A stretch of DNA of 64,000 nucleotides from CAZQGO01 sp964593065 (GCA_964593065.1 CAZQGO010000001.1:310001-374000); one strand, 5' to 3'. Shown: positions 17,418 to 26,068, counted from the first letter of the stretch. Numbers and translations are program-made. Notes: generated by a model not told the origin, from the letters alone.

Positions 17418-19001
17418 ATGCGAAAGTCCCTGCTGTTCCTGGGCGGGTTGATGATCCTCGCCACAGGCCCGGCCGCCGCCGGGAGGGCCTGGGCCCAGAC
17501 CCAGACCCAGACGGATTACAGCGCCTACGAGCAGCTGCCCTGCAGCCAGTTTATTTCCGAAACCCTGACCCGGGATCCCGGGTTCAATCAGGCCTTACAG
17601 ACGTATCTGCAGGCCAAATATGCGCGCGTGTCCGCCCGGGCCATGGCGGCCTGGACTCTGGGCGCCAGCGCCGGTGTGGTTCATTCCGAATCCACCAGCG
17701 GCATTTCCTTCGAACCCGAGACCGTGGACGTGCGCACCTACGAGCTCAGCGTGCAGAAGTTGTTTTTGGAGACGGGGTCCAGGCTGACCCTGTCGCACGC
17801 CAACTCGCTGTCGCGCCTGGCCTACGCCGCGAGCGAACCCTACGTCCTGGACCTGGGGCCGGGGATGGCGCCGCTCGTGCTGGATTTCGGGGGCCTGGCC
17901 GACACCTCGCCCGAGACCAGCACGCCGAACATCGCCGTGTCCCTGGTTCAACCCCTGATCAGGAATGCTTTCGGCTTGGCGGACCGCTTTCCCCTGCAGG
18001 CCGCATCCTTGCAGACCGAGGCGGCCGAACTGGACGCGCAGGAAGCCTGGGAGAACCGCATCGCCGAACTGTACAATGCATACTTCAGCTGGGCGGCCGC
18101 CTATGAAAACGTCCGAGCCTTCCAGGAAATCGTTATGGACCTGCAGCGCCTGCTGGACCAGGTGGAACGCAAGGTTCAGGCCGGCGTGGCCGAGCGGACC
18201 GACCTGTTGCGCACCCAGGAAAACATCCTGCAGACCCGCAGCCAACTGATCCAAGCCGAAGGCAATTTCAAGAACGAGACCGTCCGCATCGCCTACCTGC
18301 GTGCAGGCCGGGACGTCGCTCCCGGGGACATACCGCGGGTGCGTCCCATCCTGGAGAGCGGCCTGCAGCCGGACCCGGCGGATGCCGAGGCCCCGGAGGC
18401 AGAACGCGTGGATCGCTTGCGCCTGTTGCGGAAACTGGACCTGCTGCACCGGCAATTGGAAGACCGGATCGCCGTGGCGGAGAATTCACGCTTGCCCTCC
18501 CTGGACCTGGTCGGCAATCTAACCTGGAAAGGGCGCGCGGACGATGCGGGCGGCGGCTATGGGGAGATCAACAGAAAAGACTACAGCGTCTTGCTCCAGG
18601 CCCAGTATCCCTTGGGCGCCGAACAGGGAAGAGGCGAAACCGGGCAGGCGCAGGCCGGCCTGGCGGAGCTCGAGCGCTCCCGGGAAGCCACCCGGCGCGA
18701 TTTGACGCTGAGCCTGGTCCAGATGGAGGAAAGCCTGCGGAACCTGCGGGACGTGCTGGCCTTGAACCGGGAACAGGAGGCCAGCGCCGCGGAAAAACTC
18801 CAACTGGACGAGCGCAATTACCGCATCGGCCGGCTCGACACCTTTTACCTCATCGATTCCACCAACAACCTGACCCAAGCGCGCCTGCAGCGCATCCAGA
18901 CCCAGATCCAGCTGCAGCGCATGCTGGTGGCCTACCGGTCCTTGGCCGACCAATTGCTGGCCCGGTTTCCGGAAGTGGTCCAGGCGTTGCAGGGCGAATA
19001 G
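17418..19001 (+). CDS. TolC-family outer membrane efflux channel
   Basis: Outer-membrane and periplasmic tunnel component of a tripartite efflux or secretion system. The start at 17418 is supported by a textbook AGGAGGTG seven bases upstream and by a signal peptide (about residues 1-24, ending AWA). The 527-residue protein has the two-fold organisation of the family: long Gln/Glu/Leu-rich helices with regular polar patterns around residues 200-300 and 430-520, separated by barrel-like strands. The RND pump gene starts nine bases after its stop. No periplasmic adaptor gene accompanies the pair. Confidence 0.9.
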   Translation: MRKSLLFLGGLMILATGPAAAGRAWAQTQTQTDYSAYEQLPCSQFISETLTRDPGFNQALQTYLQAKYARVSARAMAAWTLGASAGVVHSESTSGISFEPETVDVRTYELSVQKLFLETGSRLTLSHANSLSRLAYAASEPYVLDLGPGMAPLVLDFGGLADTSPETSTPNIAVSLVQPLIRNAFGLADRFPLQAASLQTEAAELDAQEAWENRIAELYNAYFSWAAAYENVRAFQEIVMDLQRLLDQVERKVQAGVAERTDLLRTQENILQTRSQLIQAEGNFKNETVRIAYLRAGRDVAPGDIPRVRPILESGLQPDPADAEAPEAERVDRLRLLRKLDLLHRQLEDRIAVAENSRLPSLDLVGNLTWKGRADDAGGGYGEINRKDYSVLLQAQYPLGAEQGRGETGQAQAGLAELERSREATRRDLTLSLVQMEESLRNLRDVLALNREQEASAAEKLQLDERNYRIGRLDTFYLIDSTNNLTQARLQRIQTQIQLQRMLVAYRSLADQLLARFPEVVQALQGE

Positions 19002-19010
19002 GAGGGCCGG

Positions 19011-22000
19011 GTGAACATCCTCAACTATTTCATCGGCAAGACCAAGCTGGTCAACATGCTGACCATCGCCATCCTGATCCTGGGCCTGATCTCGGTCCAG
19101 AAGATCAAACGCGAAGCCTTCCCCAAAGTGGATTTCGACATCGTGTTCGTCGTGACGATTTACCCCGGGGCGGCGCCCGAGGACGTGGAATTAAACGTCA
19201 CCCTGCCCTTGGAGGAGCAGATCCGCGGCGTGGCCGGCATCGACAAGGTGGAATCCGTGAGCCGGGAAGGCTATTCGAGCGTGCAGGTGACCCTCGACCC
19301 GGACATCCTCGACAAGGAAAAAGTCAAGCAGGACATCCAGAAGGCCGTGGACCGGGTCATCGACCTCCCCTCGGAGGTGGAGAATCGGCCGGTGATCTGG
19401 GAATTGAAAACCGACAACTTCGGCATCATCCAGGTGGCCTTGTCCTCGGACCGGTTGAGCGAACAGGAGGTAAGGCGTTTCGGCCGCGAGCTCAAGAAAA
19501 AGCTCGAGGGCCTGCCCGCGGTGGCGCGGGTTGAAACCCTGGGGTTTCGGCAACGGGAAATCCAGATTCTGGTGGACCTGGCCAAACTGCCCATGAATTA
19601 CCTGTCCTTGAGCGACATCGTAAGGCTGATCAGTTCCCGCAACGTGCGGATCCCCGCCGGAACCGTGCGCGGGCAGGCCGAGGCCAAAAGCGTGGTCACC
19701 GAAGCCAAATTCCGCACTCTCGAGGACGTGCGCAACATGATTCTCCGCACCAATTTCGAGGGCCAGCGCGTCCAGGTCAAGGACATCGGCCGGGTGGAGG
19801 ACACCTTCGAGGAGTACCGGGACCTCATTAAAATGAACGGGGCTCTGGGCGTGACCCTCGAAGTCATCAAGAAAACCAACGCGGACGGGCTCCGGACCGT
19901 CGACCAGGTCAAGGAGGCTGTGGAGTCCTTCCGCCGGAAGGCGGGAGACGATCTCCAGATGAATTACGTCATGGACACTTCCCGCGCCACCCGCAGCATC
20001 CTGCGCATTGTCTCCACCAATGCCTTGCTGGGCATGATCCTGGTCGTGGCCACGCTCCTGCTGTTTCTGAATTTCCGGACGGCGCTCTGGACCGCGGTCG
20101 GGATTCCGCTGTCTCTGGGCCTCACGTTGTTCATCATGGTGCTGACCGACGTGTCTTTGAGCGCCAACTCCCTGCTGGGCATGGTGATCGTCCTGGGTAT
20201 GCTGGTGGACGACGCCATCGTGGTGGCCGAGAGCATTTACCGCTACCGCCTCCAGGGCTACTCACCCCTGGAGGCGGCCCGGGAGGGCCTGCGGGTCGTG
20301 GCCGCGCCCGTGCTGGTGACCGTGGTGACCACCATCCTGGCCTTTGCACCCTTGTTCCTGCTTCCGGGCATCCCGGGAAAATTTGTGCTGTCCATTCCGC
20401 TGGTCATCACCTTTGCCCTCTTGGCCAGCCTGTTTGAGTGCTATTTTATTCTCCCGAATCACCTGACCAGCCACGTGCAGAAAAAGCCGGGGAACCCGGA
20501 CCAAGGCCTGCGGGAAAAACGCTGGTTTCCACCCCTCAAGGAAAAATACCTGCGCCTGCTCAGCGTCGCCCTCCATCACCGCGTGATCCTGATCAGCATC
20601 TTCGTGGTTCTTTTTCTCGGCTCGTTGGCCTTCGCCTTCACCCGGATGAAATTCGTGCTTTTCCCCCAGCAGTCCATCGAGCAAACCGTGTGCTATATCG
20701 AGGCGGAGCGGGAAACTTCCCTGGCCAAGATGGACGCCCTCACGCGCCGCCTCGAAACCGTATTGCGCCGACAGCCCCGGGGCGCCCTCTCCTCCTTTAC
20801 CACCCAGATCGCCCGGGGACGTTATCAAATCCCGGACAATGAAAACGTGGCCACCCTGACCCTGAATTTTCCGCCCGCTGCCCAGCAAACCTACGACCCG
20901 CACCGGGTCAATGCGGCCCTGCAGGCGGAAATCGCGAAGATTCCGGAGTTCATCAAGGTGCGGTTCGAAAACCAGCAGAGCGGCCCGCCGGTCGGCGGCG
21001 ACGTGGAGATCAAAATCATCGGCAACGACAACCGCCAGCGCGCGGAGATCGTGGAGCGGACCAAGGCCTGGCTGCAGGCCATCCCCGGCGTGACCGACCT
21101 GGAAAGCTCGGACAAGGCCGGAAAGCCTGAATACGCCCTGGAGTTCGATTTCGAGAAATTGGCGCGGTACGGCCTGAACGCCCTGGACGTGGGGCTGACC
21201 GTCCGCACCGCCCTGGAGGGCAGCGTGGTGAGCCGGACGTACACGCCGGACGAGCGCATCGACTACCGCGTCATCCTGCAACCGCAGTACCGCCGCAGCC
21301 TGGACACCATCCGGAAATTGTACGTCACCAACCAGCAGCAAAACCTGGTTCCCATCACCCAGGTGGTGTCCCTGAAGGAAAAAACCACCATCGCCAAGAT
21401 CGATCATTTGAACGGCGACCGGGTCACGACCCTAATCGCCAATTTGGATAAAAAGCGCGTCACGCCCATCGAGGTCAGCGCCAAGATCAACCGTTACCTG
21501 CCCGAAATGCTCGGCCGATATCCCGGCTTCCGGTATGAACTCGGGGGCGAAGCCAAGGAAAGCCAGAAATTTTTCGCCGAAATCAGTCTGGCATTTCTCT
21601 TCGCCCTGCTGGCAATCTACTTCATCCTGTCGCTATTATTCAACTCCCTGCTGCAGCCTTTCCTGGTCATGATCGCCATTCCTTTCGGCATCGTGGGCGT
21701 AATCTGGACCTTCTATTTCCACGGCCTGGAATTCTCCTTCCTGACGCTGATCGGCGTGGTGGGGTTGTCCGGCGTGGTCGTCAATGATTCGCTGGTCATG
21801 GTGGATTACATCAACCACCTCATCCGGGAAAAGGGATGCAAGTCCTTCGAGGATTACATCGGGGCCGTGGTCGAGGGCGCCGGCACGCGCCTGCGGCCGA
21901 TCATCCTGACCTCGGTTACGACCATCGCGGGCGTCATGCCGACGGCCTACGGCCTGGGGGGATACGTGGAGTCCATCGCGCCCATGGTCCTGGCCATCGG

Positions 22001-22187
22001 CTGGGGCATCCTGTTCGCCTCCACCCTGACCCTGTTCCTGCTGCCCGGGTTGTACCTGCTGGAGGTGCAGTTTGAAATGAAAATATCCCGCTGGTTCCCC
22101 TGGATGCCCCTGAAAACGCAGTGCGACCTGCCGGTGGCGCAGATCGCACGGAACAAGGCGTCGCGGGCGCGGAAAAACCCGGCTTGA
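19011..22187 (+). CDS. RND-superfamily efflux pump, AcrB/HAE1-like
   Basis: Inner-membrane proton-driven exporter. The 1,058-residue product has the usual two-fold layout: an N-terminal helix, a large periplasmic region, a six-helix block, then a repeat of the same. The fourth helix has the paired aspartates of proton relay in LGMLVDDAIVVAE, as in drug-type (HAE) rather than heavy-metal pumps. The later VGLSGVVVNDSLVMVDYIN segment is the equivalent of the second half. The start is GTG with GGAGG just upstream. It is coupled to the tolC-like gene, but no membrane-fusion adaptor lies on either side, so that partner must be encoded elsewhere or be dispensable. The substrate is unknown. Confidence 0.92.
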   Translation: MNILNYFIGKTKLVNMLTIAILILGLISVQKIKREAFPKVDFDIVFVVTIYPGAAPEDVELNVTLPLEEQIRGVAGIDKVESVSREGYSSVQVTLDPDILDKEKVKQDIQKAVDRVIDLPSEVENRPVIWELKTDNFGIIQVALSSDRLSEQEVRRFGRELKKKLEGLPAVARVETLGFRQREIQILVDLAKLPMNYLSLSDIVRLISSRNVRIPAGTVRGQAEAKSVVTEAKFRTLEDVRNMILRTNFEGQRVQVKDIGRVEDTFEEYRDLIKMNGALGVTLEVIKKTNADGLRTVDQVKEAVESFRRKAGDDLQMNYVMDTSRATRSILRIVSTNALLGMILVVATLLLFLNFRTALWTAVGIPLSLGLTLFIMVLTDVSLSANSLLGMVIVLGMLVDDAIVVAESIYRYRLQGYSPLEAAREGLRVVAAPVLVTVVTTILAFAPLFLLPGIPGKFVLSIPLVITFALLASLFECYFILPNHLTSHVQKKPGNPDQGLREKRWFPPLKEKYLRLLSVALHHRVILISIFVVLFLGSLAFAFTRMKFVLFPQQSIEQTVCYIEAERETSLAKMDALTRRLETVLRRQPRGALSSFTTQIARGRYQIPDNENVATLTLNFPPAAQQTYDPHRVNAALQAEIAKIPEFIKVRFENQQSGPPVGGDVEIKIIGNDNRQRAEIVERTKAWLQAIPGVTDLESSDKAGKPEYALEFDFEKLARYGLNALDVGLTVRTALEGSVVSRTYTPDERIDYRVILQPQYRRSLDTIRKLYVTNQQQNLVPITQVVSLKEKTTIAKIDHLNGDRVTTLIANLDKKRVTPIEVSAKINRYLPEMLGRYPGFRYELGGEAKESQKFFAEISLAFLFALLAIYFILSLLFNSLLQPFLVMIAIPFGIVGVIWTFYFHGLEFSFLTLIGVVGLSGVVVNDSLVMVDYINHLIREKGCKSFEDYIGAVVEGAGTRLRPIILTSVTTIAGVMPTAYGLGGYVESIAPMVLAIGWGILFASTLTLFLLPGLYLLEVQFEMKISRWFPWMPLKTQCDLPVAQIARNKASRARKNPA

Positions 22188-22241
22188 GGCTCCGGAGCTT
22201 CAGGCAGCCCGACGGGCGTAATCCGCGGCGGCGGGCGCCGG

Positions 22242-23081
22242 CTAGCGCCGCAGCCGCTTGCCCAGGAGGACGACCAGGTAGGCCAGCGCCGCGACCAGGA
22301 TGATGGTGGGACCGCTCGGCAGGTTGTGGACGTAACTGATGCCCAGGCCGAGAGTGACGAAGAGCGCGCAAAACACGATGGCTAAAGCCACCATGTGCCA
22401 GATGCGCCGCGAGAAGTGCTCGGCGACGGCTGCCGGCAGCGTCAGCAGGGCGATCACCATGACGATGCCCACCACCCGCACCATGAGCACCACGGTCAAG
22501 GCGGTCAGCAGCAACAGCAGCAGGTAAAACGCTTCCACCCGGACGCCCCGCAAGCGGGCGAATTCCTCGTCGAAACACACGGCGAGGAACTGGTTGTAAA
22601 AAAAACCGCTTAAGGCTACCACCAGCACATCCAGGCCCACCACCGACCACAGGTCGCCGCGGGAAACCATCAGGATATTTCCGAACAAGTAACTCATCGG
22701 GTCCAGATAACCCGGCGTCTTGGCCAGCAGCAGCAATCCCGCCGCCATGCCGGTGGCCCATATGGCCCCGATGACCGTGTCCTCCCGTTCGCGGGCCCGG
22801 AGACTGACCCAGCCGATGATCATGGCCGCGGCCAAGGCCGCCACCACGGCTCCGAGCATGGGGTGAAACCAGGTCCAGCCCGCACGGTATTGCAGGAACA
22901 GGGCCGCGCCGATGCCGCCCAGCACGCTGTGAGCGATGGCCCCGGCCAGGTAGGTAATGCGGCGCGCCACGACGTAGCTGCCCATGATGCCGAAGGACAC
23001 GCTGGCGGCCAGGCCCGTGACCAGGGCCAGGCCCAGGAACGCCAGGTCCGGGTCCCGCAACGCGGACCAAAAGTCAGCCAT
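22242..23081 (-). CDS. znuB: metal ABC transporter permease, ZnuB-like
   Basis: Membrane subunit of an ABC-3 family importer for zinc or manganese. The 279-residue protein has eight to nine hydrophobic helices, an early GIMGSYVVARRITYLAGAI stretch typical of the family, and a late LTLPAAVAEHF segment matching the cytoplasmic coupling region. The ATG at 23081 overlaps the end of the ATPase gene by eight bases and follows a GAGGAG motif; an in-frame ATG at 23114 is possible but lies further inside the ATPase gene. It is the last gene of the minus-strand regulator, binding protein, ATPase, permease operon. Zinc and manganese cannot be separated by eye. Confidence 0.9.
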   Translation of the reverse strand: MADFWSALRDPDLAFLGLALVTGLAASVSFGIMGSYVVARRITYLAGAIAHSVLGGIGAALFLQYRAGWTWFHPMLGAVVAALAAAMIIGWVSLRAREREDTVIGAIWATGMAAGLLLLAKTPGYLDPMSYLFGNILMVSRGDLWSVVGLDVLVVALSGFFYNQFLAVCFDEEFARLRGVRVEAFYLLLLLLTALTVVLMVRVVGIVMVIALLTLPAAVAEHFSRRIWHMVALAIVFCALFVTLGLGISYVHNLPSGPTIILVAALAYLVVLLGKRLRR

Positions 23082-23859
23082 GGGGAGGCTCCTCGTCGAA
23101 GCACTGGGTATCATGCAGGATGGCCCTCAGGTCGGTCTGATACATGCGGGTCAAGGTTCCCGCGGACAGAGCGCGCGTCGGATGCACCACCACGCGCCGG
23201 TTGACGCAAATCACCTGGGCCACGAGGTTGGAGACCATGCCCACGTCATGCGAGACCAGGAGAATGGTCATGCGCTGGTTGAGCATTTTGAGTATTTCCC
23301 ACAATTTGGCCTCGCCCTGCGTATCCACGTTGGCCGTGGGCTCGTCGAGCAGCAGCAACCGCGGATCCACGGCCAGGGCCCGGGCGATCAGGGCTCGTTG
23401 CCGCTGGCCGCCGGACAAGCCCGAGAACGGCCGGGAAGACAGGCCCGATAGTTGCAGTTCCTCCAAGGCCTGCAGGGCCGCGGCGCGGTCCTGCCGCGTG
23501 TAGGGGCCCCCCAGCCGGGTGCCCAAACGGCCCATCAGCACCACGTCCAGAACCGTGACCGGGAACTGGGGATCGTAGTGCAGGTACTGGGGCACGTAGC
23601 CGACCTGCCGGCGCGCGGCGGCGGGGGCCTGCCCGAAAAGGCGGACGGTGCCGGACTGGGGCGTCAGCAAGCCCAGGACGATTTTCAGCAGGGTGGTCTT
23701 GCCGCCCCCGTTGGGCCCGATGATGCTCATGAACTGGCCTGCGGAGACGGAGAGGGTCACTTCCTCCAGGACCGGCGCGGCGCCGTAGGCAAAGGACACG
23801 TTGTGCAGGGAAATCGCGGGCGGGACCGCCGGAGGTTTGTGCTGGGCCGCGGCGCGCAT
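23074..23859 (-). CDS. znuC: metal ABC transporter ATP-binding protein, ZnuC-like
   Basis: Energises the divalent-metal importer. The 261-residue ATPase shows Walker A (GPNGGGKTT), a Q-loop in GYVPQ, the signature LSGGQRQR, Walker B (LLLLDEP) and the switch histidine in LLVSHDVG. The VPQYLHYDPQFPVTVLDVVLMG region is typical of the zinc/manganese subfamily. The gene starts three bases after the binding-protein stop and overlaps the permease start. The C-terminus runs into CFDEEPPHG, a metal-ligand-rich tail. Confidence 0.92.
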   Translation of the reverse strand: MRAAAQHKPPAVPPAISLHNVSFAYGAAPVLEEVTLSVSAGQFMSIIGPNGGGKTTLLKIVLGLLTPQSGTVRLFGQAPAAARRQVGYVPQYLHYDPQFPVTVLDVVLMGRLGTRLGGPYTRQDRAAALQALEELQLSGLSSRPFSGLSGGQRQRALIARALAVDPRLLLLDEPTANVDTQGEAKLWEILKMLNQRMTILLVSHDVGMVSNLVAQVICVNRRVVVHPTRALSAGTLTRMYQTDLRAILHDTQCFDEEPPHG

Positions 23860-23862
23860 GGT

Positions 23863-24855
23863 TTACCGGCCCCCGCGGGAGTTTTCCACGGAGAGCGCGG
23901 CGGCGATGTTCACCGCCATTTTCTCGAGGTTGCGCGGATAATCCTCCGCCAAGGGATCCAAGTACACGACCGTGCCCCGCAGGGCCTCGGCGACGGTTTG
24001 CGCGGCCTGGGCCGGGAACTCGGGTTGGACGAACAAGGCCCGGACGCCCGCGCTTTTGGCCCGCTTGACCAGCGCGGCCAGGTCCCGGCCCTGGGGCTCC
24101 TTGCCTTCCATCTCCACGGCCATTTGCTGCAACCCGTAGGCGCGGGCGAAATACCCGAAGGAGGGATGGAAGACCAGCATGGGACGGCCCCTGGCCGGCG
24201 CCAGGATTTTACGGATCCGCCGGTCGAGACCGGAGAGTTCCTGGATGAAAAGGCGGTAATTCTCGCGATACGCGGTGCTTCCGGCTGGATCCAGACGGCA
24301 GAGGGTCTCCAGGATCGTTTTGGCCTGGGTTTTCACCAGGGAAGGATCCAGCCAGATGTGCGGATCCAGGTTCGCGGCGAGATCCGGCCCGGCCGCGATG
24401 GGATGTTCCCGGTGGAAATCCCCAACCATGGGTTGCAGGGGGATTCCGCGGCGCGTATCCACGACGAGTACCTTCGGCGCCAGCTGTTCCAAGCGGGGCA
24501 GCAGGGCGTTTTCAAAAGGCACGCCCACGCGGAAATAGACCCTGGCTTTCACCAGGCGGGCGATCTGCCGGGGGCTGGGTTCGTAGGTGGCCGGATTGTC
24601 GCCGGGACGTACCAGGGCTTCCACCCGGACCCGCGAACCGCCGACGCGCTGGACAAAATAGACCTGCGGCAGAATGCTCACGAAGGCCGAGAGCGCGGGT
24701 CCCGCGCCGGGGCGGGCGGGAGCTGCCGCGGCGGCGGGGAGAGAAGGGAACAACGCCAGCAACAGGCACAGGCATCCCGCCGCCCGCCGCGACGGCGGGC
24801 GAACGGGCGCGGGCCCGGAGCCGGGACGAAAATCAGGACTTGTCCGCGGCAGCAT
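23863..24855 (-). CDS. znuA: metal ABC transporter substrate-binding protein, ZnuA-like
   Basis: Periplasmic cluster A-I solute-binding protein that captures zinc or manganese. After a signal peptide (about residues 1-46, with RRAAGCLCLLLALFPSLPAAAA) come VSILPQVYFVQRVGG, then GDNPATYEPSPRQ where these proteins usually have the first ligand histidine (DPHxxEP; here no histidine is visible), DPHIWLDP with the second, and LVFHPSFGYFARAYGL with the third. Loss of the first histidine is unusual and could change affinity. The histidine-rich loop of ZnuA is absent, as in MntC/PsaA-type proteins. The start overlaps the end of the upstream regulator gene by 23 bases, consistent with an operon. Confidence 0.85.
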   Translation of the reverse strand: MLPRTSPDFRPGSGPAPVRPPSRRAAGCLCLLLALFPSLPAAAAAPARPGAGPALSAFVSILPQVYFVQRVGGSRVRVEALVRPGDNPATYEPSPRQIARLVKARVYFRVGVPFENALLPRLEQLAPKVLVVDTRRGIPLQPMVGDFHREHPIAAGPDLAANLDPHIWLDPSLVKTQAKTILETLCRLDPAGSTAYRENYRLFIQELSGLDRRIRKILAPARGRPMLVFHPSFGYFARAYGLQQMAVEMEGKEPQGRDLAALVKRAKSAGVRALFVQPEFPAQAAQTVAEALRGTVVYLDPLAEDYPRNLEKMAVNIAAALSVENSRGGR

Positions 24856-25114
24856 GGGAAGAGGAACAGACCAGGTGGACGGCGTGGCAGTCCGGGCACT
24901 CCTTCACCCGGTGGCGCCGCGTGAATTTCTGCCAATGCTTGTGCTGATCCAGGGTTAAAATTCCGCTGCCCTGGCAGAGAGGGCAGGCGGTTTTCAGGGC
25001 CGCCAGGACCGCAGAACGGATGAACTCGGACCGGTTGTGAATTTTTTGCAGCGAAGCCGACAAAACGGGGTCGACCTTGAAGCTGATGATCTCGGCTTTT
25101 TTACGTCCCGGCAT
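24833..25114 (-). CDS. ribbon-helix-helix regulator with Cys/His metal-binding tail
   Basis: A 93-residue protein: residues 6-40 look like a CopG/NikR-type ribbon-helix-helix domain (KKAEIISFKVDPVLSASLQ, then NRSEFIRSAVLAAL). A C-terminal tail has two Cys-x2-Cys pairs (C44/C47 and C73/C76) with nearby histidines (H58, H60, H77, H80) and C83. Known ribbon-helix-helix metalloregulators bind metal at the C-terminus and DNA as dimers, so a metal-sensing role is a reasonable inference. GGAGG lies upstream of the chosen ATG at 25114. It is first in the metal-importer operon, and a palindrome lies inside its promoter, which suggests autoregulation. It is not obviously Zur (no Fur fold) and is shorter than NikR. 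Confidence 0.75.
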   Translation of the reverse strand: MPGRKKAEIISFKVDPVLSASLQKIHNRSEFIRSAVLAALKTACPLCQGSGILTLDQHKHWQKFTRRHRVKECPDCHAVHLVCSSSHAAADKS

Positions 25115-25142
25115 GGTGATGCCTCCGAAGCGGGGATATTCG

Positions 25143-25171
25143 AATTTATTACAAGGTAATACCCGTGTCAA
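25143..25171 (-). promoter_or_regulatory. promoter of the metal-importer operon
   Basis: On the minus strand a perfect TTGACA (25171-25166), a 17-base spacer and TAAATT (25148-25143) precede the regulator ATG by 28 bases. The spacer contains the operator-like palindrome described separately. Confidence 0.6.
25147..25161. promoter_or_regulatory. operator-like palindrome TATTAC-AAG-GTAATA
   Basis: A perfect inverted repeat of six bases with a three-base centre lies between the -35 and -10 hexamers of the promoter for the ribbon-helix-helix regulator and znu-like operon. Binding there would block RNA polymerase. It is the natural candidate site for the regulator encoded immediately downstream. 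Confidence 0.6.
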
Positions 25172-25225
25172 GCCTATTCCCCGCGGACCTCGGCCGCCGG
25201 GGGCGGCGCTTTCGGGGAAAAGCTC

Positions 25226-25254
25226 TTGCCAAGCCCCGGCGGCTCCTGTAGTAT
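25226..25254 (+). promoter_or_regulatory. candidate promoter for crcB and the genes after it
   Basis: TTGCCA (25226-25231), a 17-base spacer and TAGTAT (25249-25254) precede the crcB start. The predicted transcript would begin near 25261, where a perfect hairpin starts. No fluoride riboswitch pattern is visible in the short leader. Confidence 0.4.
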
Positions 25255-25260
25255 TCCTCC

Positions 25261-25280
25261 GAACCCGGCGCGCCGGGTTC
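25261..25280 (+). other. 20-base perfect palindrome at the predicted crcB mRNA 5' end
   Basis: GAACCCGGCG is followed directly by its reverse complement, ending 13 bases before the crcB ATG. In RNA it would form a GC-rich 5'-terminal hairpin beside the ribosome-binding region. Possible roles are mRNA protection, translational control or an operator. Confidence 0.5.
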
Positions 25281-25293
25281 GGGGGTGGACGGG

Positions 25294-25668
25294 ATGCAGA
25301 AGATAATCTGGCTGGCCGCGGCCGGCGCCGCGGGCGCCCTGGCGCGTTACGGCCTGGCCGGCTGGGTGCAGCAGCGCTCCGGCGCGTGGTTTCCCTGGGG
25401 GACCGCCGCCGTCAACCTCGCCGGGTGCGCCTGCGCCGGCCTGTTCTGGGGCTGGATCCAGGAACGCCTGAACGTGCCGGGCGAGGTCCGGGCCGTGGTC
25501 CTGATCGGCTTTTTCGGGGCCTTCACCACCTTTTCGGCGTTGATGCTCGAGACCACGGCCCTGCTCCAGGACGGCGAGTGGTTGCGGGCGGCGGGCAACC
25601 TCGTCCTGCAAAACGGCCTGGGGCTCATCCTCTTTTTCGGCGGCCTGGCCCTGGGACGCCTGGCCTAG
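25294..25668 (+). CDS. crcB: CrcB/Fluc fluoride channel
   Basis: Small membrane protein that dimerises to export fluoride. The 124-residue product has four hydrophobic segments and the family motifs GAAGALARYGL at the N-terminus, TAAVNLAGC with the conserved asparagine, and GFFGAFTTFSA in the third segment, which carries the phenylalanines lining the fluoride path. The ATG at 25294 is chosen; an in-frame GTG at 25285 would add three residues. It is followed by a DUF190 gene, a pairing common in bacteria. One copy is present, so a homodimer is expected. Confidence 0.92.
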   Translation: MQKIIWLAAAGAAGALARYGLAGWVQQRSGAWFPWGTAAVNLAGCACAGLFWGWIQERLNVPGEVRAVVLIGFFGAFTTFSALMLETTALLQDGEWLRAAGNLVLQNGLGLILFFGGLALGRLA

Positions 25669-25677
25669 GAGGCGGAC

Positions 25678-26022
25678 GTGAAACTGACCGGCGAAGCGAA
25701 ACTCCTGAGGATCTTCATCGGCGAGAACGACAAGCACGAGGGCCGGCCCCTCTACGAGGTGATCGTGGAGCGCGCGCGGCGCGCCGGCTTAGCCGGCGCC
25801 ACGGTCTTCCGTGGACTCATGGGTTTTGGGTCCAAGAGCCACATGCACACGGCCAAAGTCCTGCGCCTGTCCGAGGACCTGCCGCTGTTGATCGAGATCG
25901 TGGACTTGCAGGCGCGCGTGGACGCTTTCCTGCCCGAGCTGGATCCTCTGATCCCCGAGGGCATGATCACGCTCGAGAAGGTGGAGGTCATCGCCTACCG
26001 TCCGGGCCCGGAACGGGCGTAG
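25678..26022 (+). CDS. DUF190-family protein (CrcB-associated, PII-like)
   Basis: A 114-residue soluble protein of the DUF190 family, which has a PII-like ferredoxin fold and commonly sits beside crcB; its biochemical role is not established. Visible family features are KLLRIFIGENDKHEGRPLYE at the N-terminus, GATVFRGLMGFGSKS in the middle and LPLLIEIVD followed by a final EGMITLEKVEV strand. The start is GTG with AGGAGG six bases upstream. The crcB stop is nine bases before it, so co-transcription is very likely. It may sense or modulate fluoride export, which is inference. Confidence 0.85.
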   Translation: MKLTGEAKLLRIFIGENDKHEGRPLYEVIVERARRAGLAGATVFRGLMGFGSKSHMHTAKVLRLSEDLPLLIEIVDLQARVDAFLPELDPLIPEGMITLEKVEVIAYRPGPERA

Positions 26023-26068
26023 CCGAGGTCTAAAATTCATCGGCACAATTCAACGAGGGGGTTCCGAT

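Noticed and set aside
25171..25293. Fluoride riboswitch upstream of crcB
   Set aside because: The conserved riboswitch stretches are not visible and the predicted leader is too short; a simple palindrome is there instead.
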